A stretch of DNA of 64,000 bases from Limnephilus marmoratus. Lineage: Eukaryota; Arthropoda; Insecta; Trichoptera; Limnephilidae. The stretch lies in contig OU862919.1 of assembly GCA_917880885.1 (NCBI GenBank), forward strand, positions 11,054,001 through 11,118,000, given 5' to 3'. The notes under the pieces were generated by a model, which did no database searches, was not told where the DNA came from, and saw only the letters and a list, made by a program, of their open reading frames with translations. Below, one piece after another: positions 22,498 to 32,242 of the stretch. Both the position numbers and the translations under genes were made by a program. Every line of letters begins with the position of its first letter. The stretch's first letter is position 1.

Positions 22498-22912
22498 TCT
22501 ACATGAATACCGCACAAGAGTCAATACCGCTCTTACTTTTCCGGAACCAGTGGTACTAAGGCACCCCCAAATGGGGTATGTTGTAAGCCTAAAGAGAGTT
22601 GGTAGAAGATTTTTTTGGAAGATTTGGAGAAAGGATTTTGGAGAAAGGAAGGAGTGGAAGTTCCGGGAAGGAAAAATGTATAAATGTGTCCAGGAGTAAC
22701 GGACGAATGCATTCATTCCTCCCACTGTGGTACAAGACGATGGGTCAAGGGAGTTTGGCTGGAGAGGTAAAATGAAAAAAATGTCTCCATCAATCAGTTC
22801 CTACCGATTCAGCCCAACTTGCAATATGTGGACAAACTAAGACCTAGATCAACCTCATGCCGTGAATCCAGGCACCCCTGTTAAGTCACCAAACGTAGGG
22901 AACTACCGTTTA
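22498..22912 (-). mobile_element. Chimeric repeat: SINE tail joined to family C
   Basis: Positions 22,498-22,590 are the reverse of the tRNA-headed SINE tail (GAATACCGCACAAGAGTC, CCCCAAATGGGGTATGTTGT). From about 22,600 the sequence switches to family C (GGAAGTTCCGGGAAGG, GTCCAGGAGTAACGGACGAA, CACCAAACGTAGGGAAC) and a poly-A run follows at 22,919-22,938. It is either a nested insertion or a template-switch chimera. Confidence 0.6.
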
Positions 22913-22966
22913 AGATTTAAAAAAAAAAAAAAAAAAAACTTTGTAAAGGTTTATGAAAATGATTAT

Positions 22967-24117
22967 CAGCCTTACTAAAAAACCCAGTGAAAATTTTATT
23001 CAATTGACAAACGGCCGCGGATGTGAAAACATTACTAATTAAAAAATTGTTCATGGTACAAATACACGTGGTTTACACGGCCTGAGGGGGCAGTTTATCT
23101 GTGTTTTATTAATGAGGTCGGAACGAAATCCAAAGTATTTTGCATGTTCCATATATTTCTTATTTTTGAATGTGTCGTAAAAACAAATACCATTTATGAA
23201 AACTAGATAAAATTACCTTTTAGATTTGTGTATTTGAAATACACTTTAGTTTTCAAAAACTGCCATATTTTAAGATTCAAACTCGGAAAAAAATTTCCTC
23301 CCACAACATTTTTGACCAAAATGTAGAGAAATTTAAATAAAACCAAAATTTAAAAAACACAGTCCTTTTATGTAATAAATTTAGTAGGAAACAATCACCT
23401 CACTTTTTCATTGTGTATACAATAAAAAAATAAAAAAAAATTTCAAAATTTTTTTTATTGCCAAAAAAATAACTTAGAAATAATACCGAACTTTAAAACA
23501 GATTTCTTGCATCTCTAAAGACGTTAATTTTTTTGATACGTTTACGAACACATGTATTAGATTTTAATATTATAAAAAATTATCATATATCGTATAAGAA
23601 ATTCTCTTAAAATAAAGACCTTAAAATGAAAATTGTATCTTTTAAGTAACCTATAAAACATATTCTGACAGTTCAACTTTGAAAGTACGGCGTTTGTACA
23701 ATAACTTGATTAAACTGATGTAAACCACACAAATAACATGGTAAATATATCAATTATGTGAACAGAAGAGTAAATTCGTCACTACAATGAGAAATTATTA
23801 AGTAAAATCACAAAATTTTCGATATCCCGCCATAAAACACACCGAGCTGTTTTGTCATCGCGGGCTGTCGCGGGCCGAAGAACTAATGCATAGGCGCGCC
23901 AATAATGCCCCTTGCGGAGAAAAATTAAAACAACATTGTTTCCTAGTAAATTAAAACCATATACAACGTTGTCAAATCTTCAATGCGTTTAAACAGCGTG
24001 ACCACGTAAGAAACGTTATTGGTAATAAAACGTGTCTTAGTGTATACGAGGTTTATTTATGTTATTGCAATAACACAGTTATTCGGTTCCGCTGTGGTTT
24101 TTTTTTTAGTAAGGCTG
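22967..24117 (-). mobile_element. 1.15 kb non-autonomous DNA element, family A (copy 2)
   Basis: Reverse complement of 12,879-14,030 over its whole length. Starts CAGCCTTACTAAAAAACCCA and ends TTTTTTTAGTAAGGCTG. Flanked by TAT on each side. The two copies form an inverted pair around 8.9 kb that includes the TM6 receptor exon. Confidence 0.85.
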
Positions 24118-24444
24118 TATGAGTTTAGTAATCAAAGATTTGTATGTTGAATTATCATTTCAAATCCTATTTACCTACCCATTTTTCAATTGACAATATT
24201 AAAAAAAGTAAAATATAAATGTAAAAATATTCATCGCAAAACCAAGTGAAAATTTTTTAAACAAAAATCAAGCCTCGTTTATTTAACGTCTTGGAAATAT
24301 AAAATAAAGATGGCTTCTTCCGATATTAGCGTTCGTCTGGCTCTACCAAACAAGTGCCCGCAGAAAGTTCGAGCGATATCTCGGCTTTGCGTGAGTTCAC
24401 CCGGCATTACCTACCGTCAGCGAAACTACTTGCCCGGCCGGCAG

Positions 24445-24482
24445 AGTATTTAAACAAGCGCGAGCCGCATGCAGCTCAGTTC
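24445..24482 (+). promoter_or_regulatory. TATA box plus arthropod initiator
   Basis: GAGTATTTAAACAAGC followed at the expected 25-30 bp by GCTCAGTTCC, which contains the TCAGT arthropod initiator core. The pair lies upstream of the repeat-rich ORF region and the AATAAA signal. Confidence 0.55.
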
Positions 24483-24631
24483 CAAGTCTAGTTCTTATTC
24501 AATGGTGGACTCACAAATGTGCAGTGTAGTAACTCTCGCTGCGCGGGGCATGGGCCTCGCGCAGCCAGCAGTGAACATCATTTATCCAGTGTGACACCAG
24601 GAATATTTCCCGCACCTTCGAGGAACTTCTC

Positions 24632-24830
24632 CACTACCATCTCGACATGAGATGTCAGGCAACGCGCCAGCAATTCTGCAACGAGCAGCCACCATCTCCA
24701 ACTACCATCTCGACATAAGATGGCAGGCAACGCGCCAGCAACCCCGCAGCCATCAACCGGCATCCTGCAACGAGCAGCAACAAGCATCCTGCAACGAGCA
24801 GCAACAAGCATCCTGCAACGAGAAGCAACA
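24632..24830 (+). repeat. Short tandem and direct repeats in the GC-rich island
   Basis: A 24-bp unit, CATCCTGCAACGAGCAGCAA plus CAAG, runs nearly three times at about 24,760-24,830. Just upstream CTACCATCTCGACAT...AGGCAACGCGCCAGCA occurs twice, about 68 bp apart (24,632 and 24,700). Confidence 0.85.
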
Positions 24831-25211
24831 GCATCCTCACCGCCTCTCAAGGTTCCTTCCTGCGTCACGTGTGTGCTCCGACTCATAGGACACATAGCCG
24901 CCATATCCCGTCAACACGACGTCGATCGACCGCCTGGACCAAGGTCACGTCTACACCGCCACGGTGTAGGGCAACACGCCGGCTTCCTGAAGACCTGTGA
25001 TCTTCACCGCCGTAGTCTCCTGACCTTCATCTTCACATCATCACGCAGCAGCATCACTACTGGCACCACTGTCACTCCGCTCCGCTTCGACCTCCGCTAC
25101 GTAGCGCAACAATAAAGACTGACTCATACATCGACTGACGCCTTTCATTTCTAACGCTCCCGTCTCTACCGATACGGACCGCTCCCTCAATAGCAATAAG
25201 ACAGCACTGAT

Positions 25212-25418
25212 TTATTAAGCTTAATTACCTTCCACACACCAACAAGAATCGCTGGCTCTAAAATTATTTTTAATTCCAACAACAATATCAGGACCGAGTC
25301 ATTTAAATACGCTCTTGTAGCTAGATTGCATGCAGTTGGAAATGCTTTCTCAGAAGTAGTAGATATGTTCAACTCGTATTCAACTGCACGTAACTTAGTC
25401 AGAAATAGGTTACAATAA
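25212..25418 (+). pseudogene. Possible non-LTR retrotransposon C-terminal tail
   Basis: An open frame reads LITFHTPTRIAGSKIIFNS, then SFKYALVARLHAVGNAFSE and DMFNSYSTARNLVRNRLQ before a stop. The order (FH.PTR....., RLH..GN, DMF) resembles LINE ORF2 ends seen at 10.97 and 14.8 kb, but the match is weaker. Confidence 0.4.
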
Positions 25419-25891
25419 CATATATGTACATCAATAAATCAATGTTAGCAGAACGACTACTATCCGTCTGCATGGGTTTTTGTATAATTTAATTGGATAA
25501 TTCATCTAATCACAAGTTTGTAAATGCCCGTACAGGCATATATTAATTTAAATAAATAAATAACAAAAACTGTTCAACCGCAATACCGCGGAAGTTTGCA
25601 ACTTACTAATAACAAACAATAAAAGGTTTAAACTGAGTTTCAATTAATTTATTTCAGTTTCCTACGAAGTTACAAAAATAATGTTCTGAAATCAGTTTGC
25701 ATGTTGTTGTAAAATAATATTGTGATAAAGGTACACGAATAAACAGCGCCTCCACTAAAAATACCATAATAGAACAAATGTTTATTATAAGTTTTCCCAA
25801 TTAACAAAGCGTAATTCGAAAATTTTTCCCTTTAGCCTTCGAATGTACGAAACAAAATTATTTTTTGGGTTTATTCTCAGTCAATACTGAT
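25419..25891. other. No gene seen
   Basis: AT-rich sequence without repeats or coding signal that I recognise. Confidence 0.4.
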
Positions 25892-26038
25892 GGTGGGTTT
25901 CTTCATTTACCGAGAATGCTAAATGCAATGCTAATTGTAAAAGTAAACGGTCAAATGCTTAGAAAATTTTAAATTTCGATCGTTTACTTTTACAATTAGC
26001 ATTGCATTTAGCATTCTCGGTAAATGAAGAAACCCACC
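25892..26038. repeat. Perfect hairpin, 58-bp arms and 31-nt loop
   Basis: Arms 25,892-25,949 and 25,981-26,038 are exact reverse complements, beginning GGTGGGTTTCTTCATTTACC. The absence of any mismatch implies recent formation, ongoing gene conversion or selection. As RNA it would fold into a long double-stranded stem suited to Dicer processing. Confidence 0.95.
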
Positions 26039-26207
26039 CTTGTGTGGCGTTGTCTCTATTTTACTTGTCCGTTTTGCATTTTCTGTCTAAATTTATTTGT
26101 TCTTTATGTTTCCGTTTTCGAAAATCCGCTGCAACCGCTTTATTATTCAAGTAAACTTCACTTTGATTAGGTGGCTATCTTTGAGTTATACGTTTTAATT
26201 AAATACT

Positions 26208-26975
26208 AGCTGGTCCCGGCATGCGTTGCTCTGCCATTTAATAAAGAAATTGTTTCTCCCTGAGTGTCCTTTCCCATTCGTCCCGTTCCCCTTCCGCCTC
26301 CCCTTCTTCTCCTACGTCCTCTTCCCCTCTCGCGTTCCCACTCCGTCACCTCCACCTTCCCTCTCCCCACTCCACTCCCCCCTTCCTTCCCCCGTCCCGC
26401 TAACCACCCTTTCGAGTTCCCCTCCCCCCCTCACACGTCCCCTTCCCCTCCCGCAATCCCCTTCCACCTTCCCCGCCTTCCTTCTTCCCTTTCCCGCTCC
26501 CTCGTCCCGCCAACCCCCCTCCCGCGTTCCATATATTCAATCCCAGTACATTCAGTTTTTAAGCAGTGCCACCTTTTACAATTTTTATTCAAATTTCCAT
26601 TTTTCATGTAGGTATATTAAATTTGGTACCTAGCATAGGTACCTATTTAAAATATCTAAAATTATTGATTCCATTCAAACTATTAGGGGAGTACCTACTT
26701 TAAATAAATTTATCAACTTGATTTTCAAAAGTAGAATCCTGATTTAACAATTTTATTGTTTTGCAAAATGTCATTCTCCAACACGCGAACTGTCAAACGT
26801 GCGGGTTTTCTGAAATTATTCAATTTTCTGCCCAATTTTCTTAATTTTCTCTCCATAAGAACCATCTTCGTACTTCAAGGAATATTCTAAAAAAAGAATT
26901 AGCGAAATCGGTTCAGCTGATCTTGAGATTTGCGCTTACCAACACATTTAGCGATTCATTTTTATATTATAGATT
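26208..26975 (+). mobile_element. RTE-type retroposon copy with pyrimidine tract
   Basis: Begins CTAGCTGGTCCCGGCATGCG, then AATAAAGAAATTGTTTCTCC, a C-rich tract at about 26,265-26,525 (TTCCCCTCCCGC-like units), a body with CAGTACATTCAGTTTTTAAG, and the 3' end AATCGGTTCAGCTGATCTTG...AGCGATTCATTTTTATATTA. Proline-rich ORFs of 115 and 135 codons come from the pyrimidine tract and are not genes. Confidence 0.7.
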
Positions 26976-27283
26976 ATTTTTATTAAATTTTATTAATAAA
27001 TGAATAAAATTAATTAATAAACACATTGTTTTTTATGAATATAATTTTTTTAAATGCGATAATGTCGAGTTTATTTGGACTTCCTCCTTCGCATTTTTTG
27101 TAATATTAAGGTACCACCTGCGAAGAAAGTTTGAAAAAAATGAACTCTTAAAAACACAAAGCTTTTTTACAATACGTCTATTATCAAATGTCTTTTAGAA
27201 CTAACATTTTTTGTTTTGTTTTGACCGAAGTATGAACCTTCCTTCCCAGCGATTGGAATCACTATCTTTATATATGATTGCAA
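26976..27283. other. No gene seen
   Basis: Short AT-rich interval between repeats. Confidence 0.4.
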
Positions 27284-27700
27284 GATTCAAGTCGAACTAA
27301 ATGCAATCTAGATAAATATTCATCCTAGACTTTCAGAAAAAGTCAATAGATGTCACGTATTAAAAATAAAATGGAAAAAAAATATCCAGACACTATCTAG
27401 ATTCCATTTAGTTCGAGTTGAATCTTGCAATCATATATAAAGATAGCAGCCAATAATACGTGCGTTAAGAAAATGAAGATAATGTTGGTAGTTCTTAGAC
27501 GAAGTATGATACAGTTACTTTTAACCGAATTGATATGAGTTCCGTAGCTCAATCGGTAGAGCTTTTGCCATGTAAGCAAAGGGTCCTGGGTTCGAGTCCC
27601 AGCGGAGCCTCCAGATTTTCGATTGAGTTTCGCTAATATTGTCTTCATTTAATTAAATATTATAATTTGAGACTTTACTCATAAAAGTTTAAAAAATTAA
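27284..27700 (+). mobile_element. tRNA-Thr-like repeat (copy 2)
   Basis: Second copy of the repeat at 605-1,197. An internal inverted repeat (AGATTCAAGTCGAACTAAAT at 27,284 and its complement near 27,404-27,423) precedes the tRNA-like core; the right end is AGATTTTCGATTGAGTTTCG followed by CTAATATTGTCTTCATTTAA. The right-end sequence to about 27,700 matches the reverse complement of 605-710. The minus-strand ORF across it (27,397-27,648) is the SAGTRTQDPLLTWQKLYRLS peptide that commonly arises from translating tRNA-derived repeats, and is not a gene. Confidence 0.65.
27536..27608 (+). tRNA. tRNA-Thr(TGT)-like sequence, probably SINE-embedded pseudogene
   Basis: Acceptor AGTTCCG pairs imperfectly with CGGAGCC; D-arm GCTC-AATCGGTA-GAGC, anticodon stem TTTGC/GCAAA with loop CATGTAA, and T-arm CTGGG-TTCGAGT-CCCAG are well formed. 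The anticodon would be TGT (Thr), but position 33 is A instead of the universal T, and the acceptor has mismatches. It sits in a dispersed repeat whose other copy is more decayed, so a functional tRNA gene is unlikely. Confidence 0.55.
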
Positions 27701-28321
27701 CAATAAATCATTTATTTTAATTTCACATAAAAATCGTATATGTGTGTTTATAAGTGGTTTCCCCCAATAGTCGAAAGAATGCACTGTCGTCGACAATGAG
27801 TCTAGCAACGATCGAATGTCGGGAAGTGGGTTAGATCCACTTTCAAGATTCATTCATTCAATCATGAAAACCAAAGTGAAATTCAAATAGATGTATTTCC
27901 AAAGAATTATTGTCATCGAGATAATAACGTTTCTTCGGACAAATTTAATCATTCCTTATTTGAAACAAAGAACGTAACATAAAATCAGGGCCTGATTGAC
28001 CTTTAACCTCACTAAGCTGAAGCCTAGGGCGCAAGATTTTTGGGGAGCGCTTACAAATTTTCAAAAATCTCCATCTCAGTGCGTTGATTTGCGACCCATT
28101 ACGCAATTCTTTACATGCTGTATTGCAAATACATACATTTAGTAATAAAAATTTGTTTATAAAGAGAATCAATTTATAATTCATTATTTTAATTTAAAAG
28201 TAGATATGTATAAATAATTAGTGCTATGTACAAAAAGATGGCCTGCAACCCACGCCGCTGCTCATCGTTATCCGGATTTCGACGAGTATGAATGATTTAA
28301 GTAAGCAATGTTGACGTGTAT
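27701..28321. other. No gene seen
   Basis: No coding motif recognised. The 79-codon ORF at 27,945-28,184 (-) has no feature of note. Confidence 0.4.
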
Positions 28322-28605
28322 TACGGTCTCCGTGGTCGAGTGGATAATCCGAAGGTCGCAGGATCGTATCGTATCCCGGCGTGGGCCAATACATTTTATT
28401 TGATTAATTTGTGTTATATCACAATTAATTAAATAAAAATAATATACATATACCTAGTATACGCGGCGCGTTCCAGAGTGGAATATACTCTTAACCACCA
28501 TTCAGAATTTAAACGTTGCTTGATACCCCAATTGGGGATGCCATAGTCTCACTGGCTCCATATGAGAGCAGTTGGGATTGTTGTGCGTATTAACATAAAA
28601 AAATG
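28322..28605 (+). mobile_element. tRNA-headed SINE, family S (internally deleted copy)
   Basis: tRNA-like head at 28,325-28,380 (GGTCTCCGTGGTCGAGTGGA and a damaged B box), then TTTTATTTGATTAATTTGTG, GTTCCAGAGTGGAATATACT, the CATTCAGAATTTAAACGTTG block joined directly to CCCCAATTGGGGATGCCATA, and the A-rich end after GTGCG. About 110 bp present in the 34.3 kb copy is missing. Confidence 0.8.
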
Positions 28606-28803
28606 TTACCCATCGTTTTAAAGCTTATTGAATAGACTATTATTTTATTTAAGACTTTTTCATATTCCCTCGGATAAAAAAAAACTCATACGATTTATAT
28701 ATACGGAGTTAAATATACAAAAAAAACTCATACGATTTATTATACGGAGAGAGATACTAGATGGCGCTACAAGTACTCTATCGTATTTTGGTCGTATTAT
28801 GGT

Positions 28804-29024
28804 TGTCCTGAGGTACAAGGTGTCCTGAGGTACAAGGTTTCCTGAGGTACAAGGTGTCCTGAGGTACAAGGTGTCTTGAGGTACAAGGTGTCCTGAGGTA
28901 CAAGGTGTCCTGAGGTACAAGGTGTCCTGAGGTACAAGGTGTCCTGAGGTACAAGGTGTCCTGAGGTACAAGGTGTCCTGAGGTACAAGGTGTCCTGAGG
29001 TACAAGGTGTCCTGAGGTACAAGG
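28804..29024 (-). repeat. 17-bp minisatellite, 13 copies
   Basis: Exactly 221 bp of TGTCCTGAGGTACAAGG units with only two single-base variants. The period of 17 is not a multiple of three and the unit lacks stops in three minus-strand frames, so three overlapping ORFs with a 17-residue period (YLRTPCTSGHLVPQDTL) result. These are very likely artefacts. Confidence 0.97.
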
Positions 29025-29649
29025 ACCTCCCCTATTATTAAACTTATTGTTATTATTACTTAACTTATAAAATTATTAAAAAAAACATATATCAACAAAA
29101 CCATCTGTACTGGCCAAACAATTGCAGATGACAAAAACATTGTACAATATCTTTTCGCAGTTTTATAAGAATTTCTTTTCTAACACATGTTTTTAGGAGA
29201 TATAATCGCATTGATAGAATCCAACAAATTAAATGTTTGGGCGGGCTCTGGGGGAGGGGGGGGGGGGAGCAAGTGGGGGAGGAGTGGAAACTTTTGTGAA
29301 AACACTCCCTGTGATGGGTACTATTCTACTATTCACCTGCAAAAATTCAGCTTTACCCTAACTCGTTCCAGTTCAACGCGCTCATTAACTGGCCCATTGG
29401 GGACCCTGCATGATTTAATCCGCGTCCATGAATACGATTGGCGTTGATTTTTATGACCTGATATATTGCCAAAAGTTTTTGACATCGTTTTTCATCCCAT
29501 TTTAAACATTAGCCGAATTTCTTTTTTAAAGTAATGCCTTTATGATCGAATCTCTTTGCAGAGAATATGAGTAATCGGAAATGCTCCGAGTAGCCTAATA
29601 TTTTATCGCGAGTATGAATCGCTCGCATGGTATTAGGTGGAAAAACCAA
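29025..29649. other. No gene; G-rich run
   Basis: A G-run lies at about 29,248-29,269, and an 86-codon ORF (29,187-29,447, +) crosses it without a recognisable domain. Otherwise unremarkable. Confidence 0.4.
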
Positions 29650-29776
29650 TGATTCATTCATTCATTCATTCATCATTCATTCATTCATTAATCATTCATT
29701 ATTTATTCATCATTCATTCATTCATTCATCATTCATTCATTTATTCATCATTCATTCATTAATCATTCAATCATTA
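29650..29776 (+). repeat. ATTC-type microsatellite
   Basis: Runs of CATTCATT with interspersed CATCATTC units and a few substitutions. Confidence 0.95.
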
Positions 29777-29995
29777 ATTAATTTTTGTTTTTATTAGAAA
29801 CATTTACAGGTTTAAAATATTACATGCATTAGAAAACCACAAATTAAAATAATTACGTTATAAACCCAATAACTAATGTTCACATCATGGTGCATACCAA
29901 TAAAAATTAAAAAGTCTATAATTATTAAGTTTTTTTTTTACTTAATATTATATAGTTAGGTACTAGTTAAGCTGTCTAGGGATAACCTAGCTATA

Positions 29996-30083
29996 CTGTA
30001 TCTATTGGTGAAAACCGCATGAAAATCCGTTGCTTAGTTTACTAAGCAACGGATTTTCATGCGGTTTTCATCAATAGATACAG
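29996..30083. repeat. Near-perfect palindrome, 43-bp arms, 2-nt centre
   Basis: Arms 29,996-30,038 and 30,041-30,083 differ at a single position. The sequence (GAAAACCGCATGAAAATCCG) is part of the repeat found singly at 37,148-37,168, so the palindrome was formed by inverted duplication of that repeat's 3' portion. Confidence 0.93.
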
Positions 30084-30262
30084 TGATTCAAGAGGAAGGT
30101 TTATATGATACATGCTTATGATAATAGAGAAAACCTGAGAAATTCAAATATTCAATTCAGGCAGCGGGCAGCTGGCAAGCGGGTGGTGTGGATTTTATAA
30201 AGGTTGGGTAACGGCGTTGTGTTTCGTTAGCCACAGCAACGTGTGGCCGGGTCTGCTAGTGT
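30041..30262 (-). mobile_element. RTE-type retroposon fragment (reverse)
   Basis: Reverse of the element at 36,977-37,200: ends with CACAGCAACGTGTGGCCGGG and TCTGCTAG, and contains GGCGTTGTGTTTCGTTAGCC. No ORF. Confidence 0.6.
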
Positions 30263-30944
30263 ATTATAAACAGTATCGTCGAATCACTTTTTTGTCGTTT
30301 CATGTAAAAATAAGTAATACAAAAATTCCCAAGTTTCATAATATCTTTCAAATTGCGATCGAAAACTTTGCTTTCATAAAGGTGTATATTTGAATTATTT
30401 TGTAGTTAACATTTAGATTTGAATATAAGTGATGTTTCCTCTTTCTCACACCGTTTAGATCATGTTTTAACCATAATAGTAAGGGAGATACAACGATTTC
30501 TGTGAGACCTGTATGAGTTGTTCCGAAAAGCGAACAAATTAGTCTAAGGGGTTAATGTACCTTCTATAAGTTTTTGATTCAAAACCAAATTTTTTCAACA
30601 ATTACCTGCAAGTTGGTAGTTGCATAAATGGTGAAAAGGACATTAAATAATAAAACCGTAGTGTTAATCACTAAATTTTGACCCAATGTTAGAAACTGTC
30701 AAAAAAAACAAACTGTGAATAACTGTCAAACTGTGAAAAACGCAGCGAGGCATAGGAAGTATGAGGCATATGTGTGGAAAAAAGCATATACGATCATCTG
30801 AGAAATGTGGATATCAAAAAAAACAGAGAAAAGTAGAAAAAATAAATATGTATGTATATATATATTATAATAATAATGAAAATTGTAAAACACCAGACGT
30901 AATGTCGAAAACGTTATATGTAAACATATGTAAAAATTAATCAT
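30263..30944. other. No gene seen
   Basis: AT-rich; short hydrophobic ORF at 30,726-30,944 (-) is uninformative. Confidence 0.4.
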
Positions 30945-31241
30945 TTATTCATTCAATCATACATTCATTCCTTCATCATTCATTCATTCATTCCTTCATT
31001 CATAATTTATTCATTCATTCATCATTCATTCATTCATTCATCATTCATTCATTCATTCATCATTCATTCATTCATTCATTCATTCATCATTCATTCATGC
31101 ATTCATCATTCATTCATTCATTCATCATTCATTCATTGATACATTCATCATTCATTCATCATTCATTCATTGATTCATTCATCATTCATTCATTCAATCG
31201 TGCATTCATTCATTCAATCGTGCATTCATTCATTCATTCAT
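30945..31241 (+). repeat. ATTC-type microsatellite, longer array
   Basis: About 300 bp of CATTCATTCATT with CATCATTC interruptions. Same motif as at 29.65 kb, 1.2 kb away. Ser/Phe/Ile/His-rich ORFs through it are artefacts. Confidence 0.95.
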
Positions 31242-31592
31242 TTCCCGGTATGCGTTGCCTTCACTCTTCCCACTCCCCTCTCCCGCTTCCCCCGTCCCGC
31301 GAACCCCTCTCCCGAGTTCTCCTACCCCCTCCCTGGTTCTCTTCTCCCCTTCCGGGTTCCCCTTCCCCATCTACTCTCCCGCGAACGCATCAAAGCCCCA
31401 AAGTTTCATCGCAATCGGATGAACGGTTAGCAATGCATAATTTCATGTTGCCAGAACTGACTATTGTATATAGAAATAGAAGCTGTCGCAGGCATGAACA
31501 CATCAAATGGATGAATAGTTTAGCGGACATACACATATACATATACAAACAAAGAAATAAACATATTTTGATTTTCATATAATATAGAAGAT
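31238..31592 (+). mobile_element. RTE-type retroposon copy with pyrimidine tract
   Basis: TTCCCGGTATGCGTTGCCTT head (lacking the CTAGCTGG start), C-rich tract at about 31,265-31,385, then the 3' portion AAAGTTTCATCGCAATCGGA and TGAACGGTTAG, and the end ACAAACAAAGAAATAAACAT. It abuts the ATTC array. Confidence 0.6.
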
Positions 31593-32242
31593 AGATTCTT
31601 TTGTCGAACCATACTAGTTAGCCGACATTTGCTCTCTGTAGTTTTTTTTGTATGGGAACATACACATCAAATGTACTGCCTAGTGCAGAGTAAAAAATAT
31701 TACCCGGCTTGCGGAGCTAAGGAGTCATTGGTCGACATGGTAAGCTGTTATCAATATTTTTAGCGACAAGTTTTAATTGGCAAAAATTACTTCGGCATCT
31801 AAAAAGCTGCTCCGTTATTTTGTATATTAATAACACATTATTTTCTGTTTCATCTGCATAGGTATATTATTTTCTTTTATATTATTGTACCAGCATTTGA
31901 ATTCTGTGGCAAAATATGAACACACCAAATGTTTTGGTGAGCAGCCTATTTGCAATTAATATTTTAACTTTCAGTTTAATCCACAGTCGCGTGGCCGCCA
32001 AAAAAATTGACACGTTCATACAACCCGGCACCAAAACTAATTGTCGAACGCTGGTTTATAGTGTTTTTGAATTATATTTTTTTAATTTATAAAATACATG
32101 TTAAATAATTAAGATATTTACAAACATAGAGTAGATACATTAAATCACCATACTAGGCGGCTGTCTGTTTCATTTTGACCAATGGTATACAGTTACTTTG
32201 TATGAAGTCTAGGATAAACATATGGATTTAGTATTTTTTTTA
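31593..32242. other. No gene seen
   Basis: AT-rich. No repeat or coding match noted. Confidence 0.4.

Larger units (their letters stand above)
24330..25190 (+). other. GC-rich island with promoter-to-polyA layout; possible solo LTR
   Basis: In order: TATTTAA at about 24,447, a TCAGT-type initiator (GCAGCTCAGTTCC) about 30 bp later, GC-rich sequence with short tandem repeats, and AATAAA at about 25,112 followed by a GACTG-rich end. This is the layout of an LTR (U3-R-U5) or of a compact transcription unit. A 131-codon ORF (24,720-25,115) has its stop inside the AATAAA; it is Ala/Thr-rich, low complexity and has no domain I recognise. TG...CA ends with a target duplication could not be defined, so the LTR reading is uncertain. 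Confidence 0.45.

Noticed and set aside
26226..26633. Proline/serine-rich ORFs of 115-135 codons, with similar ones at 41.5, 46.5, 53.3, 56.0-56.6 and 63.1 kb
   Set aside because: All lie on pyrimidine tracts of the same retroposon family and differ in frame between copies.
27536..27608. Functional tRNA-Thr gene
   Set aside because: T33 is replaced by A, the acceptor stem is mismatched, and the sequence is embedded in a repeat with a decayed sister copy.
28660..29022. 120-codon ORF with a 17-residue repeat (minus strand)
   Set aside because: It is read through a 17-bp minisatellite that is open in all three frames, so frame and peptide carry no information.
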